Assembly (NCBI GenBank): GCA_026706505.1
Contig: JAPOYQ010000109.1
Location: forward strand, 1-5,007
Source: Gemmatimonadota bacterium
GTDB taxonomy: Bacteria; Latescibacterota; UBA2968; UBA8231
DNA: 5,007 bases
Direction of reading: 5' to 3'
This document shows, piece by piece, positions 4,326-5,007 of the stretch. Positions within the stretch are counted from its first letter, which is position 1. The number at the start of each line of letters is the position of its first letter. Position numbers and translations under genes: made by a program. The notes beneath the pieces were generated by a model that saw only the letters and a list, made by a program, of their open reading frames with translations, had not been told where the DNA came from and searched no databases.

Positions 4326-5007
4326 ATGAAACTTCTACTTACCTTCGTCTTTGCCCTTGCCGCTTGCTCTCCGAGCAGCCCACCACCGCCCACAGCTCCC
4401 GCTAGTAAAGCCAATTGCCCCTTATGCGGCTTCATGGGCGATGACCGATACACCGCAGCCGACGATACCACGGACACCACTACCGACGATACTACGGACG
4501 CCACAACCGACGATACTACGGACACCACAGCCGACGATAACTTTGACATAGAGTTGGTCTTCCTCGATAGCTTTGACTACTCAAAGAGGTTATGGGTAAT
4601 AGATGTTGCCCGTCAGTGGGAGCACTTCTTCTTCGATATGCCTGACCACGTTTTTGACACCCCGACCACCATCTCAGTAGGAGACCGCACTATCCGTCTT
4701 AAAGAGGGTGAGGTCATAGACGATATACGTATCTATGTGGATAAGCCGACAACAGAGGAGATGAAAAGATCTAGTAGTGTATGGACTGACGACAGGCCCG
4801 AAGGCTTTGCTAGTGTTCCCCTATTTCGCCCTGACGGTGACGTTCCCCTTATAGCCCGGATTACAATAGATGACGAGCAAATGAATTCAAACTTGGACAG
4901 TTTTTTTACACCTCCCGACGTCCCTGAAATACGCTGGAGGCGCATCTTTCAACACGAGATGGGCCATGCTATGGGCATTGGGACATCTCCGGCTTGGTAC
5001 CGGTATG
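4326..5007 (+). CDS. Lipoprotein zinc metalloprotease, leishmanolysin-like (M8 type), partial at the right edge
   Basis: The frame is open from ATG 4326 to the window end, 227 codons. Residues 1-14 are a lipoprotein signal peptide ending in the lipobox L-A-A-C, so Cys14 should be lipidated and the protein exported to the envelope or cell surface. A Pro-rich stretch (19-25), a C-P-L-C motif (31-34) and an Asp/Thr repeat linker (46-72) lead to the catalytic region. That region contains A-R-Q-W-E-H (95-100), G-E-V-I-D-D-I-R-I (128-136) and H-E-M-G-H-A-M-G-I-G (210-219). The two histidines and the glutamate form an HExxH zinc site. Position 220, where metzincins with HExxHxxGxxH have a third His, is Thr; in leishmanolysin-type enzymes the third ligand lies further on, here outside the window. 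The A-x-x-W-E and V-I-D-D segments also recall bacterial leishmanolysin-like proteins. It should cleave proteins outside the cytoplasm; its substrate is unknown. Codon use differs from its neighbours. Confidence 0.8.
   Translation, partial: MKLLLTFVFALAACSPSSPPPPTAPASKANCPLCGFMGDDRYTAADDTTDTTTDDTTDATTDDTTDTTADDNFDIELVFLDSFDYSKRLWVIDVARQWEHFFFDMPDHVFDTPTTISVGDRTIRLKEGEVIDDIRIYVDKPTTEEMKRSSSVWTDDRPEGFASVPLFRPDGDVPLIARITIDDEQMNSNLDSFFTPPDVPEIRWRRIFQHEMGHAMGIGTSPAWYRY
4461..4539 (+). repeat. 24-bp tandem repeat encoding an Asp/Thr linker
   Basis: Three consecutive 24-bp units (4461-4484, 4485-4508, 4509-4532) start with gacgatac and encode DDTTDTTT, DDTTDATT and DDTTDTTA. A fourth, partial unit (GAC GAT A) follows. 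The repeat sits in frame between the lipidated N-terminus and the protease domain and forms a flexible acidic spacer. Units differ at a few bases, so they have begun to diverge, but such arrays can change copy number in 8-residue steps without breaking the frame. Confidence 0.85.

Noticed and set aside
4259..4549. Minus-strand open frame of 96 codons rich in Ser and Val
   Set aside because: It is the reverse complement of the Asp/Thr repeat and signal-peptide region of the lipoprotein gene. The plus frame has a lipobox, ribosome binding site and zinc motif.

Overview
The window reads as a piece of a GC-rich bacterial chromosome (about 60% GC by eye on the left, clearly lower after about 4175). 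Its proteins are envelope-associated or exported types: an FG-GAP/CRTAC1-like repeat protein, a lipoprotein metalloprotease and an uncharacterised deacetylase-fold protein. CRTAC1/ASPIC proteins of this kind are common in environmental lineages such as Planctomycetes, Acidobacteria, Bacteroidetes relatives and sponge-associated or uncultured phyla. No ribosomal or other marker gene is present, so I cannot name a taxon.

Layout. (1) Minus strand, 2785 down to 116: a CRTAC1-like gene. It has three N-terminal membrane segments, a globular region, then calcium-loop FG-GAP repeats. It is cut by an in-frame TGA at 755-757 and a second in-frame TAA at 704-706, and its C-terminal FG-GAP plus ASPIC/UnbV domain continues in the same frame to 116. 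(2) Minus strand, 28 to 1: the first nine codons of a further gene with a textbook ribosome binding site. Its start, MVVNVAHRG, looks like a glycerophosphodiester phosphodiesterase. (3) 2786-2959: a divergent intergenic region with a perfect 9-bp inverted repeat, a good sigma70-type promoter for the plus strand and a very strong Shine-Dalgarno sequence. (4) Plus strand, 2960 (or CTG 2924) to 4174: a protein with polysaccharide-deacetylase-like (NodB-fold) landmarks and no assigned function. (5) 4175-4325: an AT-rich spacer. (6) Plus strand from 4326, running off the window: a lipoprotein with an Asp/Thr repeat linker and a leishmanolysin-like HEMGH zinc site.

How the genes fit together. The minus-strand genes may be one transcription unit, with 87 nt between the ASPIC fragment and the GDPD-like start. 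They diverge from the deacetylase-like gene. The lipoprotein gene is co-directional with the deacetylase-like gene, but it has its own ribosome binding site and different codon use (many ATA, TTA and AGA/AGG codons), so it may be a later arrival. I see no RNA gene, CRISPR array, insertion sequence or defence system. The strongest second-look items are the interrupted ASPIC gene, the start-site puzzle at 2912-2960, the inverted repeat between the divergent genes and the repeat-linker metalloprotease.
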